64,000 nt of DNA from Dipteris shenzhenensis. Taxonomy: Eukaryota > Polypodiophyta > Polypodiopsida > Gleicheniales. Under the pieces are notes generated by a model. The model ran no database searches and was not told where the DNA came from. It saw only the letters and a list, made by a program, of their open reading frames with translations. The stretch lies in NCBI GenBank assembly GCA_047967505.1, contig CM106538.1. One strand, written 5' to 3'. The translations under genes were made by a program, and so were the position numbers. Within the stretch, counting starts at the first letter, position 1. Every line of letters begins with the position of its first letter. Of the stretch, positions 32,472-45,265 are shown one piece after another.

Positions 32472-35400
32472 TATGGTCCCGTTGGAAGAACTCCGTGATC
32501 ATGCTCTAAGAAGTCTACTGGGCTATGCTCCTCCTACCTCTATGATCAAAGTGGGCGCTCATAATGTCTGACTGCCTCGTGGATGAACGCGGCCAAGCAT
32601 CTCTAATCTAGAAAGGAGAGGAACTAGGATAACAATCCAGAGCTATCTCTGAATAGGCAGTAGAAGCACCCTCGGATCTCATAGAAAACTGGGTGTCTAA
32701 AAATGAGATGCTCCTCGGAGTCAATCTCCCGTAGACTACATAATGTGAATATATGTCTCTCCCTAGGTACACCCTCTGCTCGACCACTCTCCATACGGAG
32801 TCTATGTGAAGAGACCCAAAACTGCCCGATAGAGATCCTCAGCGAATGGGGTAAATGAATCCACGTATATCCTGGTGGGTCAATAAACCCCTCATCTGAG
32901 ATATGTAGAAAATGATCTCTGTAAAAGATGAGCTTCACTAGAAGCTCACTCGGTTCCAACCAAGTCCGGAATATGTGTAGCTGCATCCTCACATATGACT
33001 TGGTTGACCTCCTGATACCGTAGTGGGGAGAACGGCGCATCGATGTGTATTGGAAGGGGAGACATATGTCCATGTGGAGCCCCAATGACTCAAACCACCT
33101 CACTGTGTGTGCAAACCAGCACCTCTGGTCACCTGCATCTGATAGAGCCATAGAAGAGGACTATGCTAGCGACAGTAGTTTGCTGTGTCCCGAGGTGTGA
33201 TCCCCATGCATATGCCCAGGCTCGATATAGGTAGGTAATGACCTGAAATGCTGCGTTGAGCTGCAACAAAGATGAACCAAACTCAGCCTGGATGATCTGG
33301 TGAGGAACTGATGGCTTATTGCAAATCATCTATGATAACATGAGTATCTGTAGTTGCTCCACACGAGCCCACTTTGTATCTGAAAAAGCTCACCCCCAAC
33401 AACGGCTGCCATACATCCCCGTTGGTCAGACCAAGGAGTCAGAAAGTAAGCACTTGGTCCGAGAGTCCTAAAAGTGTGAGTGGAAACACTGCCTCTCTAG
33501 TCTGGCCAACGAGGTGTGCCCTCTGCTCAAAGGATCCTACATCAATGGTCTCATGGTGAAAATAGGTCCGGAGAAGATAATCCCTAAATATGTGTATGGT
33601 GAGAGAATCTCAACCAGTGACCCATCAAAGGTAAACTGCTCCCGATTCATAGCGACCCAAGATGTATTGAAGGTCATGACCTTGGTTTTGCCAAGGTTGA
33701 CCTTCAAATCATGCGTCTCACAAAAGACTGTAGCACATGTAAGTGCCTCTCGAGGCCCTCTGTTGAGAATGATCACAGTACCACATCATCTGCATATAGC
33801 AAGATCTAAATCAGAGTGCTAGCAAGAAAGCAACCAGCCCCCCCTAGTGTCTGCATAACTGTCTCAAGCTCATCAATGTAGAGGCCAAACAAGGTTGGTG
33901 ATAGAGGACACCCTTGTTTGACCCCAATAGTACTCAAAATCTCGTCTGTCCATCCACTTTCATCAGTGCCATGACAGCCCAAATAATCTCTTGATCATAA
34001 CAAAATCCTACAGAACCTGATGAGGCAGGCTCTCGAAATTGTATGAAAGGCTTTGCGAAAGTCCACAAAGCAACAATAAACCTGCAGCTTCCATGCCCTC
34101 GCCTCCTCAATAATACATCTGAGTGTGAGAATGGTCCCATGATCATGTCGCAATCCGGCATGTCCATATGCTGTAAGCCCCTACATCTTTGCAAAATCGA
34201 TTGACCTCGGCATCAAGCACATGTATAAATCTTGGACATGACATGCCCGATCATGATGGTCTTGTAGTTCCCCGGGCTCATGGGATCCCCTGCCTTGTGG
34301 ATAAGGTGTGTGGGAAGCCAAGACAAGCACCTTCATTGAAGAGCTTTGCTAGGATCGAGGCTAGGATATTGATCCCATATGCAATAAACTCAATGCATAG
34401 ACACTCGTGATCTTTCACTCGGCCATTATGAAGCTTCATCACAGCATCTTAACACCCGCTTTAGTGAAGAATGTACAAGAAGTGAGACGAGGTGTATGTG
34501 AGAGGTCACGAGCTCGCTGATTTGGGATGTCGTATAGTGTGCCTGCATAATCATATCAGATTTTAGTGTCACTGAGACGCGAAGGGGACCGTCGCTCTAA
34601 AAATCTCCGCCAAAAGTCCTTGGAGTTGTTGCTAAACAGGGTGTTCCGTAATTCCTCCTCGTTTCGGTGGATAGATCATGTTTCTTCCTATGAACCAACC
34701 GACAATACTCACGGATCATTCCCAGTTTGTTAGGAAGGTTGTGTTTGGTTTCGAATCAAAGTTGACAGCGTAAAGCCTTACACTCATCATCATAACTATT
34801 ACTAGGGACGGTCCCAAGTGGCGGTGGGCGAGTGGAGCGAGTAGTGTGAAGGCAGGCGTGAAGGAAAGCCTTGTAAAGTGAGCGGGTGATCAGAGCAACG
34901 AAATCAATATACGTGAGAAGTGTATCAAGGTTTGTTGCATACCTAGGTGAGAGACTATGATCTAAGTGTATGTCATGATAAGTGCTATGGGTGATCAATG
35001 AAGTGAAGGGTACTGCAAGGCGAGGTGTGGAGATACGAAAGAGGAGATATGTGTGGTCGGCTCCAAGGGAAAGTGGTGTGATAAAAAAGTCAGTAATCCC
35101 AGAGACAGAAGTAAGGGATTTCATGATGTAATCAACAACGTTGGAGCCTCCCTCCATGTGAGAAGCAAGTAAAGCCACCTAAGAAGGCTATCTATCAAAA
35201 CCATTATAAATAATGAGATCATGCACCCTGCCCAAATCCAACAATGCATGCCTAAAAGATGTAATCAGGGCTCGCCTATCAGCTGAGACTCTCAGCAAAC
35301 CTACATCCTCTAGGTCAATGTCTGGTAGCAAAATAGAATCATCCCTGAAGAAGTGGTACCTGACATGCCCCTGTCCTCGCGTCGAAGTCCCAAACCAAGA

Positions 35401-35850
35401 AGGCTTCCCCACAGCTCGAGAAATCAATGATGTCCTGATAGAGAGCTGCATATGGTGATGTCTTAGTCCCTCTCGAATCTCTCGAGCAAAGTGTGAAGTC
35501 TCCGAGGGATAGTATAAGAGGGAAGTAGCATATTTGCTATGAACAAATCCTGGTTGCCTGTGTGTCGAATCTGGATCCAGAGAAACTTAAGAGTGTGGGT
35601 CTCTCCTCTACTGAGATGGTCCCCAAAAGAGAAGACCTGTAGAGAACTGCTACTCCTCTGGACCCTCGTACTCCTCATGTGTCGAATCCGGATCCAGAGA
35701 AACTTAGAGTGTGAGTCTCTCCTCTACTGAGATGGTCCCCAAAAGAGAAGACCTATAGAGAACTGCTACTCCTCCGGACCCTCGTACTCCTCATGTGTCC
35801 CTCGTCTCATCTCTGTAAGCAGCCTCCCGAGTATAACCACTGATGATTGG
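32472..35850 (-). pseudogene. LINE retrotransposon 1: endonuclease, reverse transcriptase, C-terminal region
   Basis: On the minus strand, in order from high to low coordinates: an apurinic-type endonuclease (to about 34756) with GNQDLFIANMLLP and NVVDYIMKSLT, then ADHTYLLFRIS; a linker with LFSNNSKDFWRRFLERR (about 34590-34640); reverse transcriptase with STIGVKQGCPLSPTLFG (about 33870-33930), the catalytic LLYADDVVLI (about 33776-33806) and LKVNLGKTKVMTFNTS; and a C-terminal CSLREIDSEEHLIFRHPVF region (about 32660-32750) like the zinc-finger end of plant LINE ORF2. Many frameshifts. Its 3' side abuts copia 3. The 5' region (35850-37100) shows only weak, Pro/Ser-rich frames that could be leader or ORF1. 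Confidence 0.8.
35561..35793. repeat. 117-bp tandem duplication in LINE 1 endonuclease region
   Basis: TGTGTCGAATC-x-GGATCCAGAG starts a unit at 35561 and again at 35678, with few differences, one of them a single-base deletion. It breaks the endonuclease frame. Confidence 0.85.
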
Positions 35851-37635
35851 TAGAGGACGCTCTGGACTGGACTCTTATGTCTCTCTATATAGAAGACTAT
35901 GTTACGACTTGTTTATGATTCCAAGAAGTTCCCTGGTTCCGATCATAAGTTACCATTACATTTCCAAATACCGACAGGGTCTTGAATGTCTGAGACCCAT
36001 AGACCCCGCCCCCCTATGTGGGGGAGAGGCCATGTCCCCAACAAGGGCATGTAAGGAGTCGCCCATCTCATAACGCTGTCCACTCCCCGTCCTTCCAGGC
36101 TTGATCCCGCTACTGCATGAGAGTGCATCTGTCCTCTACCTGCAGAGGGGTAAGATCCTCCTCTATGGAGATCAATGGATGGTCTCATAGAACTGATCTA
36201 CGCAAGTCGCCCCTATGTATCATGAATTCGTATGATGAGGGGCTGTCTCGATTGGGATCTCTTCCCACCTGCTAGGCCCTCTCAATCCTGTGCTCTGCTA
36301 CCCCTAGGGTAGTGGCCACAAATGTAGCCGCATCACTCATCGGTGTGCTCTCGGTGCGTGGGATGCCATGAACTCTGATGTTGAGAGCCTTACTGGCTCT
36401 CTACTGCTGCTCCATGAGAGTGGCCGAAACAGTTAGACAGCGCAGGTTCCTGTTTGGCCACATACACCCATCTAGATGTCTCCTCAATGACAGTTTGCAT
36501 GCTTGCAATCTACGCCTCAACAACTAGTGTACTCCCTGGGAGTGTACACATGGTGGTGAAGTCCTCCCGGAGCTGCAAAACGTCTTGTCTGAACCCTTGG
36601 ATGAGGCCAGTCTGCTCTTGAATAACGCAGGCCTGCTCCTGAGTGTAGTGGGATTGCTCCTATGCGAAACGAGTCAACTCCACCTCTCGTGCTCGTATAC
36701 TGTGTACCTCTATGAGTAGGGCCTCCCATGTGTCTAGTGGGTCAGCTAGTCCACACCCTAGCTGAAACTAAAAAGGATGGGGTATAAAGTTAGGAGGGTG
36801 GGGTAGGATGGTAGGCAGTGACTGGGCGAGCTGGGTAAGATATGATTATGATTGAGGCATGGATGAGATGATCCCAGTACGGTGCGGGAGAGATGGCTAA
36901 GGATGAGATGATTCTAGTAGAATATGGGAGAGATGGTTGGCTGAGAGGGAGCGGTGAGAACAAGGTTGAGTAATGTGGACCTGTATGTGTGGCCTCTAGT
37001 GATGGTGGCATAATTGATGAATCGGATAGAGAATCTGTAGCAAAAGAGGAAGGAGAGATCGATGACAGGCTAGCTGTCGTGGGTGAAGCTGTAACTAACT
37101 GTGGATATAACTGTAGATGTAGCGGTGGTTGATGTCCATCCTATCAGCTGATGCTCAAGTAGATCCTGTCGATGTAGATGTAGATGTAGATGTAGATGTA
37201 GCTGTAGCTGTAGCTGTAGCTGAGGCTGGAGTAGATCCCGTCAATGTGGAGCTCTTATGGACCGCCCTACTATCCACTCCAAGACCGCCGCTCCGATTGA
37301 AGCGCTTATTGATGCAGCAGCAACCCCCTGCCTGCTGCAGCACTCTGTGCCATAGCACTTCCATCCACCACCCTCTCTACCTTGCAGGCCCTACTGCCAC
37401 CATCCAGCCAGCTCTCCCTCCTAGGCCGTCATGGGAGGGGTATCTCATTTGGCTTGGCCACATGGGTTGAAGCAAACGACAAGGGATCAGTAGTCACAAT
37501 GGCAAAAACGGAGAGAGAGAAAGACAATGACAAAGACAAAGATAAAATCAAGAAAGAAGTCAAACCTCAACATGTACAGTTAAAACGCGAGGGATGAAGG
37601 AGCAGCAAACACTGAGGGGGGCACGGACAGGCGGG
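35851..37635. other. Non-coding or decayed LINE 5' region, with a GATGTA/GCTGTA hexamer repeat
   Basis: No convincing coding sequence. At about 37154-37236, GATGTA units followed by GCTGTA units form a short minisatellite that gives Asp-Val and Ala-Val runs in one phase. The rest (for example minus 36517-36729 and 36790-37011) is low in recognisable content. It may be the 5' leader or ORF1 of LINE 1. Confidence 0.45.
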
Positions 37636-37639
37636 GCAG

Positions 37640-38345
37640 CAAAGGACGGGCTAGACCGGCACAGCACAGACAGGCTAGGAGGGTGGGGCTGTTTCACACC
37701 AATCGTGCTCTCCACCCAGCCTAATAGGCCTCCTGGGGCACGAACATGTCCCTTGACGGACTCATATAGGCTCATCACCCCCCAAGTCTCCTGATCATGC
37801 GGGATCGTGGGACAGTATCGAAAGCCTTCCGAAAATCTACAAAGCAGGCATAGACTTTATGACGCCTCGACCTCGCCTCCTCAATAATAGCCCTCAGTGT
37901 GAAGATGTGGTCTAGGGTGGAATGCTGTCTCCGAAATCCTGCCTGTCCTAGAGCACGCTGCCCATGTGCCTCTGTGTGACATAGATCTTGGCCAGAGTGT
38001 GGCCAATCATGAGAGTGCGGTAGTTCCCAGTGTCCATGGGGTCACCTGCCTTGTGTATTGGGACGATGGTGGTAGTGCTCCAAGAGGGTGGAAAGCCGTG
38101 GCATATGGCATGGTTGAACATCTGTGCTAGGATCGGGGCCAAAACCTCGTGCCCGTGTGCGAAATGCTCCGTCCGTAGCCCCTCATGATCCTGTGCTCTC
38201 CGGTTATGTAGCCGACGGAGTGCCGCCCGCACATTCTGTGCAGTGAACAAGTGACAAGTGGCAGGTCGAGGCTCTGTCCCATTCGAGAGGGCTGTCAAAG
38301 CAGATTCCAAGGCTTGTTTTCCCCAAATGTCCTCCACACACCCTC
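37640..38345 (-). pseudogene. LINE reverse transcriptase fragment 2
   Basis: On the minus strand, VRAALRRLHNRRAQDHEGL, FPPSWSTTTIVPIHKAGDP and NYRTLMIGHTLAKIY are the N-terminal blocks of a LINE reverse transcriptase. Further on, MSLYESVKGHVRAPGGL and STIGVKQ lead up to the GCPLSP motif, which is frameshifted. It is related to LINE 1 (compare minus 33900-34420) but not the same copy. Endonuclease and 3' end are not visible. Confidence 0.8.
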
Positions 38346-39252
38346 ATGTAGGCATAGTGCAAAGTAGATTTGAAGAAAAACCCTTGTAGAGAAATAGTGA
38401 TCTTACATGCTTGCACAAGATCCCTCCCCTTTTCCCCTTGATTGTGGACCTTTCTTGATCTTGGTGTGTTTGCAGGTCGCCTGTAGCTGATGCGTAGCTG
38501 TGGAGTTAGGCCATGAGGGCCTGTTGGAGCCTCGAGTAGGGCCAATGGGCTGCGGGGGTACCCAGCACTAGCCCAAGGCTAGCAGCAGGCTTGAGGGCTG
38601 CTGAGCAGCAGGCGCAGCTGCTCGCCACTGCTGGGACAGCTGGTGCAGCTGCTCAAGGCCTAAGGCAGCAGCTCAGCTGCTGTATGGCCAAGCCTAGAGG
38701 CCTGCGACAGGCCTAGAGTCCCACCCACGTGAAGGCAGCAGGCGCAGCAGCAGCAACAGCAAAGATGACGGGCAGGGCAGTAGAGGATGGCGGACGGGGG
38801 GGGTTGGAGAGAGAGAGAGAGGAAAACAAAGGGGTTGGTGATGTGATGATGTGATAAAGAAAGAGGTAATTTTAGCATAAGTCTTCGAAAGACTGAAGGC
38901 TGTATGAGACTAAAAGAAGCCTGCTGCCTGATACAATGAGCTGAAAGGGTGGAGCCTCTAATCGGGCATCATCACCCACAATGAATACAACATAATCCAT
39001 CATATCCAATCTAATACATGAGAGAAAACTGGATCCATGTCTAGGATGGAAGCTCAAGGCGGGCCTGATGATGAATGCAGCCATGATGATAGGAAATCTG
39101 TGATATTTGACAGTGGTCTTCGTGTGTGACCCAGTGTGGTCTCCTAGCAGCGGCCCTACGTTTGACAAGAGCCAATGTAACACCCGTCGGTCGTGTCCCC
39201 GATCTAGTGAACATGGAAGGAAGGTCCCCAAGCATGATCGGTCCGTCAACCC
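38346..39252. other. CAG/CTG-rich and unassigned sequence
   Basis: 38530-38780 is rich in GCAGCTGCT-type strings of both phases, capable of local folding. 38870-39250 has a minus-strand frame (38872-39327) running partly into the gypsy LTR. I do not recognise it and do not call it a gene. Confidence 0.4.
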
Positions 39253-39776
39253 TGTCAAAAACCAGACTTTTCGAGAATGCAAATATGTGCAATGCATGCA
39301 GAATTTGAATGCCAATTGGCCCTCCAATGGGGAAGAGCACCCTCGTGAGAGTACTTGTTTCTATTTCGACCTACATGCAAGGTGGGAGAGAGATGGCGGA
39401 TGAATGCAATGTGGTAGTGAGAATGCTACGTGAGATTCACAATGAAGGCGTGATGCCCCTTCATTAATGTCCCTTGAGATCACTCAAGTTCCATCTTCCC
39501 ATTTACACCTACCCTTATCCTATGACCCATGCACCTACCATTCAATGCACTCTAACACACCCTTTCCCTTTCCTATTGCCCCTAGGACCTAGACACGTGT
39601 GTGCACATCTTTATTACTAATCATTGGCCAATGTTACATAGTTTTGGCGGTACTATTTACACCGCTTGATCGATTATAAATACAAACATATAACCGCACC
39701 ATCAAATTGGTGCCTAACAATAATAAGGTTCTAATGACTATTAATTAACTAAATAATCATTTCTCTTGTCATGACA
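39253..39776 (-). repeat. Gypsy LTR (minus copy)
   Basis: 524 bp on the minus strand, TGTCATGACAAGAG...TTTTTGACA, with a purine-rich AAGCAGGAGGTAG just before it. Its counterpart is 45581-46103. Confidence 0.8.
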
Positions 39777-39849
39777 CTACCTCCTGCTTGAATGAGCAGA
39801 AATCCTCTTCTGGATATTGCTTGTCTCTTCCTCTTACGTGCACTCTCTC

Positions 39850-41080
39850 TTGTTACTTCTGCAATTGCATCGCCTCTTTATAATCTGCGAGTATCTGTGG
39901 AAAATCTGTAAAGAACTCTTCTTCCATCCATTGTGCATCACTAGCTGGCTGGTTTTTAAACTTCAGTAAAGACATATATCTCTTCTTACCACGAGTACTC
40001 TTCTTTTTATGGTACACGATCTGTTCCGGAGTAAGAACTTCAGTCCCATCTTCAAGTCCAGGTTCTTCTTGATGCTGAGTATCAAAAAACGCAGAAGTAT
40101 CGCCATGGTATCTCTTCAAATTGCTCACATGAAAGATATTCTTCATACGCTAGTGGGCTGGTAATTTCAGCTCATACGTTCTGGATCCTTCTTCTAGATA
40201 TAAAGCTGCTGAAATCTGAAATGGACCATAAAACTTCGGTGCTAACTTGACATGTTTTGTAACTTCCTCTCACTGACTTGATTCTTCTTTTATCAATCTT
40301 CAATAAAACCCAATCATCCTCCTTGTAATAAAATTCTTTTCTTTTTTTATTGGCTGCCTTGGATTGTTGAACCTGGACCTTCTTAATATGTTCTTTTACC
40401 TGCTCCATCACCTGTGACATATCCTCAGCAAACTGGTCAGTCGCAAAAATTCGGTCCCCCAAGTGTGTTATTGGAGTGGGTAAACATTGCCCATAAATGA
40501 TTTCAAATGGGGCTTTCTTGGTGGAAGTATGTACAGTGTTCTTATAAGCAAACTCTAACATGGGTGAGAACTCTAGCCACCTTCTAGGTTGGTCATGGAC
40601 ATAAGCTCGAAGTAAAGTAGTTATGGTTTGATTGGCATTCTCACTTCGTCCATCTCCTTGAGGATGGAAGGCTGTAGTAAATTTCAGTTTGGTTCCAAGA
40701 TTCTCTAATAGGGCTGTCCAAAAGTTGCTAATGAAACGGCCATCATTATCGGATACAATAGATTTTGGTAACCCATGTAACCTAAATATTTCCCTAATGA
40801 ATAACTTTGTTGTTTCAAGAGCAGACAACCCTTTTTTACAGGGAATAAAATGGGCTTGTTTACTCAGCCTATCTATAGCAGTGAAAATTTGCTCAAACTG
40901 ACCAACCTTGACACAAAATCCATTGTAACGTGTTCCCACCTTTCCGAGGAAATAGGCAGAGGCTGCAAAAGACCAGCAGTCTTACTTGTGTCAGATTTAA
41001 TGCGCTGACATATGTCACATTATTGAACAAAGGTCGAAACTTCTTTGCGAAGTTTAGGCCAATGGAAGTATCACTCAATA
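39850..41080 (-). pseudogene. Gypsy integrase and chromodomain-like C terminus (minus copy)
   Basis: The long minus-strand frame (40172-40939) carries integrase motifs FTAIDRLSKQAHFIPC, SIVSDNDGRFISNFW and TTAFHPQGDGRSENANQT, where the second Asp and the Glu are visible. Then come PFEIIYGQCLPTP and a basic DDWVLLKIDKRR region. After a frameshift, FHVSNLKRYHGDTSAFF and, further, YMSLLKFKNQPASDAQWMEE resemble the folded part of a chromodomain (W-x-E-E after a basic strand), as in plant chromoviruses. The upstream zinc-binding part is in another frame to about 41080. Confidence 0.8.
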
Positions 41081-41082
41081 TT

Positions 41083-44000
41083 TTTTGAGCTATACTTTGC
41101 CCATCAAGACAAGACCGAGCAAGAGAAGCTTGCTCTTGCCACATTGCATCTGCAGAAGGATGCTCTAATGTGGTGGTCTTTGTAACAAACAGAAAAAGAG
41201 CCTATTCATGAATGGGCTAAGTTCGTGGAGCAATTGAAAGCCACTTTCATGCCATCGAGGCATGAAGAGAACCTAACCTTTCGTTGGGAGAGATTTAGGC
41301 AGTTCGATAATGAGAGTAATGCAAATTTTAAAGCCAGATTTTGGAAACTCTCTCTAGAGTTACCCGAAAAGAGTGAGGAAGATAGGAGAAAGAAGTATTT
41401 AGCAGCCTTAAGCCCAAAAGTAAGGTATGAGGTTGAAATGTTTAACCCGACCATGCTTAAGGACCTCACTAAGCCGGCTGAAATAGCCGAGAGGAAATTG
41501 AATCCTCGTAAACCCTTCAATAAGGAGGATGGGTCATCATCTAAGACCAACAATATACCCACTTTTAGGAAACCAAACCGGTTTCAAAATAATAAAGGAA
41601 GGGTAAAGCTCTTGTAAGCAATGTGAACAGCCAATCACGTCCTGGATGGGTGCCATTTCCTTCTATGACGGACGAAGAGAAGAGAAAGTTGATTAAGGAA
41701 GGAAAATGTTTCGGGTGTAAGAAACATAAGCCAGGGCACATATGGCACAAGTGTCCCGTTCTATTGGCTAAGATTGCCAGGACGAATTCAGTAAAAGGGA
41801 AAGCCAAGGCATCCAAGCAGGACGGTGAGGCTTCTACCTTGTCACCCTCAAAATCTACCGTGACTATTGAGCCAATAGTGAATGCTGTCCATTCAGCCAA
41901 TACCTTTGGGCCTCATGATCTTTTTAAGGTGTATGGATTCGTGATGGACAGAGAATAGTGGTTCTCCTAGACGATGGATGTAATTATGACTTAGTGAGTG
42001 ATAGATTGGTAAAATTACTCCATCTTAAACCAGAACCTATAAAAAACATGTCGCTCTCAGGAGCTTTTAGGGGACACAATGAAGAAGACACATCCATAGT
42101 ACGGAATATTCCTTTTCATATACAAAAATATAGAGATCGAAGGGATTTTCTTATAGCTCCTTTACAAGACGTTCACATGATTCTAAGTAAACCATGGCAG
42201 TATGATTTTAACCCTACTATTCATCCTCATACTCATCATTGTTGCTTTGTACATACGGATCGTAGGGGATCGAGACATGTATACGATGCCATTGATTACT
42301 CCTACCCGAGCGAAAAGATTGGTAAAAAGAGAGATAGATTGTAATCTTGTGTATATACGGGATTCACGAGATCTTCATATCTCAAAAGAAGATCGGAAGA
42401 GAAATGAGTTCCTTAGAGCTTATGAGGATCGATTTTCAAGATGACTCATTCGAATTGCCTATGGAGAGAGAAGATGATCATGCCATAGATCTAGAGCCAG
42501 GAGCTTCTCCTCCATGTAGAGCCCCATACAAGATGAGCAGGATAGAAATGGAGGAAATCATCCTCTCTTGGAATTAGACACCGGTTCTTAATTGTAAGTT
42601 TATTCAAAGCACGGTAATCTATACACATACGATATGATCCATCCTTCTTGACCAATAATATAGGTGCTCCAAATGGAGAACTGCTTGGTCGAATTAGGCC
42701 TTTTTGCATTAGATCTTCAATTTGTTTTTCTACCTATTGGATATGCTTAAAGGTGCTAAAGTTTTTACCAAATTGGATTTGAAATCTGGTTATCATCAAC
42801 TTCGTATGAAAGCTGGGGATGAACATAAGACTGCTTTTCGCACTCTCACTGAACATTATGAGTTTTTGGTCATGCCTTTTGGCCTAACTAATGCTCCAGC
42901 CACTTTTAGGAGGCTGATGAGAAGGGTTTTGCAACCCTACTTGGGAAAATTTGTCATAGTCTTCTTTGACGACATTTTAGTTTTCAGCCAGAATGAGAAA
43001 GAGCATAAGCATCACCTTGCTAAGGTGATGGAGCTCCTAAGGAAGGATCGATTGTTCCTAAATACCAAGAAGAGTGAGTTCTTCAAGACAGAAATAGAGT
43101 ATTTGGGACACATTGTGTCTACTGAGGGAATTGGGGTTGACCCTTAAAAGGTTAAGGCCATAATTGAATGGCCAATACCCAAAAATATACATGAGCTGAG
43201 ATCCTTCCTAGGGATGTGTAGTTATTATCACAGATTCATTAAGAATTTTGCACGTCTTGCTTCTCCACTAACAGATTTGTTGAAGAAGCATTCCTTGTAT
43301 GAGTGGGGAGAGGTTCACCAAGTAGCTTTTGAGGAGCTTAAGAGAACATTGGTCACTGCACCAGTGTTAACACTTCCGGACATGGACAAAGAGTTCTTTG
43401 TTGTATGTACGGATGCGAGTGGTACCTCGATTGGGGCAGTGTTATGCAAGGAGGGCATCCCATTGCTTATGAGAGTAGAAAACTTCAAGCAGCTGAATTG
43501 AAATATATCACGTATGAGAAGGAGTTACTCGCAAATCATTCATGCTTTAAAGTTATGGAAGCATTATTTATACGGTTTTGCTTTCAAGATTAAGACTGAC
43601 CATCAAAGTATCAAGCACTTGTTTTCTCAACCTATTGTTTCTTCAAGGCAAAATCAAATGGGCTGAATATATTCAATCCTTTGGGCAACAAAATATTGAA
43701 TATCAACCAGGAAAGGAGAATTTAGTAGCTGATGCTTTGAGTAGACGGCCCCAAGTTAATCACATTTCTGTGATTAAGGAGAAATCATTAGGAGCAATGG
43801 TTGAAGCTTACCCTTTAGATGAGGACTTCGCTCACATTTATGGGAAGATTCAACGTAATGAGGTCCGGGGTTTACAGGCTTATTCCATCGTGGATGGATA
43901 CTTATTTTTGGAACGTGCCATATGTGTACCCAAAACATTTCGGTATCTAGTCATGAGTGAGTTACATGCGAGTCCATATTCTGGGCATAGAGGCATTAGA

Positions 44001-45265
44001 GGGACCATTGACAATATTGAGAGATACTTCCATTGGCCTAAACTTCGCAAAGAAGTTTCGACCTTTGTTCAACAATGTGACGTATGTCAGCGCATTAAAT
44101 CTGACACAAGTAAGACTGCTGGTCTTTTGCAGCCTTTGCCTATTCCCTTGGAAAGGTGAGAACACATTACAATGGATTTTGTGTTAGGTTTCCCCAAGGT
44201 TGGTCAGTTTGAGCAAATTTTCACTATTATAGATAGACTGAGTCAACAAGCTTATTTTATTCCCTGTAAAAAGGAGTTGTCTGCTCCTGAAACAGCAAGG
44301 TTATTCATTAGGGAAATCTTTAGGTTACATGGGTTACCAAAATCTATTGTATCCGATAATGATGGCTGTTTCATTAGTAACTTTTGGACAGCCCTATTAG
44401 AGAATCTCGGAACCAAACTGAAATTTACTACAGCCTTCCATCCTCAAGGAGATGGACAAAGTGAGAATGCTTATCAAACCCTGATTACTTTACTTCAAGC
44501 TTATGTTCATGACCAACCTAGAAGGTGGCCAGAGTTCTTACCCATGTTAGAGTTTGCTTATAATAACACTGTACATAATTCCACCAAGAAAGCCCCATTT
44601 GATATCATCTATAGGCAATGTTTACCCACTCCAATAACACACTTGGGGGAGCGAATTTTTGCTGCTGACCAATTTGCTGAGGATATGTCACAGGTTATTA
44701 AGCAAGTAAAAGAACATATTAAGAAGGCCCAGGTTCAACAATCCAAGGCAACCAATAAAAAAAGAAAAAAAGTTTATTACAAGAAGGATGATTGGGTTTT
44801 ACTGAAGATTGATAAAAGAAGAATCAAGTCAATGAGAGGAAGTACAAAACATGTCAAGTTAGCACCGAAGTTTTATGGTCCATTTCAAATTTCAGCAGCT
44901 TTGTGTGCACTTGTGTGAAATTTTCCCATTTGTAGTGCTTCATTGGTCTTCATTGGATCCTTTGACATGGAATTGTTGTTGGGAGAGCAATTTGAAGAGA
45001 TACCATGGCGATACTTCTGCGTTTTTGGATACTCAGCATCAAGAAGAACCTGAACTTGAGATGGGACTGAAGTTCTTACTTTGAACAGATCGTGTACCAT
45101 AAAGCGAAGAGTACTCGTGGAGAGAAGAGATATATGTATTTACTGAAGTGTAAAAACCAGCCAGCTGGTGATGCACAATAGATGGAAGAAGAGTTCTTTC
45201 CAAATTTTCCACAAATACTCGCAGATTATAAAGAGGCGATGCAGTTGCAGAAGTAACAAGAGAAA
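41083..45265 (+). pseudogene. Gypsy gag-pol remnants (plus copy)
   Basis: Gag: FVEQLKATFMPSRHEENLTF onward, frameshift near 41610, then a knuckle-like CFGCKKHKPGHIWHKC (about 41707-41754). Protease: VLLDDGCNYDLVSDRLV (about 41958), with DDG for the usual DSG. Reverse transcriptase: its N-terminal block lies on the opposite strand (see the inversion entry), then KLDLKSGYHQLRM, FGLTNAPATF and catalytic FFDDILVF (about 42962-42985), with a TAA at 43147. RNase H: CTDASGTSIGAVLC (43408-43449). Integrase: zinc-binding HRGIRGTIDNIERYFHWPKL with CDVCQRIK, a TGA at 44157-44159, then IIDRLSQQAYF, SIVSDNDGCF and HPQGDGQSENAYQ. The tail repeats the minus-copy C terminus in broken frames. Confidence 0.82.
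42546..42736 (-). other. Small in-place inversion within gypsy reverse transcriptase
   Basis: Read on the minus strand, this segment encodes [40 protein letters not shown] and [12 protein letters not shown]. This is exactly the reverse transcriptase block that is missing between MSRIEMEEI (left) and LLDMLKGAKVF (right) on the plus strand. The right breakpoint is about 42733-42736. The left one lies between 42546 and 42568, uncertain because both readings are plausible there. Confidence 0.8.

Larger units (their letters stand above)
39253..41080 (-). mobile_element. Ty3/gypsy element, truncated minus-strand copy
   Basis: It contains an LTR (39253-39776) and the 3' end of the internal region: integrase core, C-terminal region and a tail. 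It ends at about 41080 inside the integrase zinc-binding region, where it is joined head to head to the plus-strand copy. It corresponds to 44015-46103 of that copy in inverted orientation. Confidence 0.85.

Noticed and set aside
37129-37470. 113-codon plus-strand frame starting with Asp-Val repeats
   Set aside because: It is driven by the GATGTA hexamer repeat. No recognisable domain follows.
38872-39327. 151-codon minus-strand frame next to the gypsy LTR
   Set aside because: It runs through the LTR boundary at 39253 and has no recognised motif, so it is probably a chance fusion.
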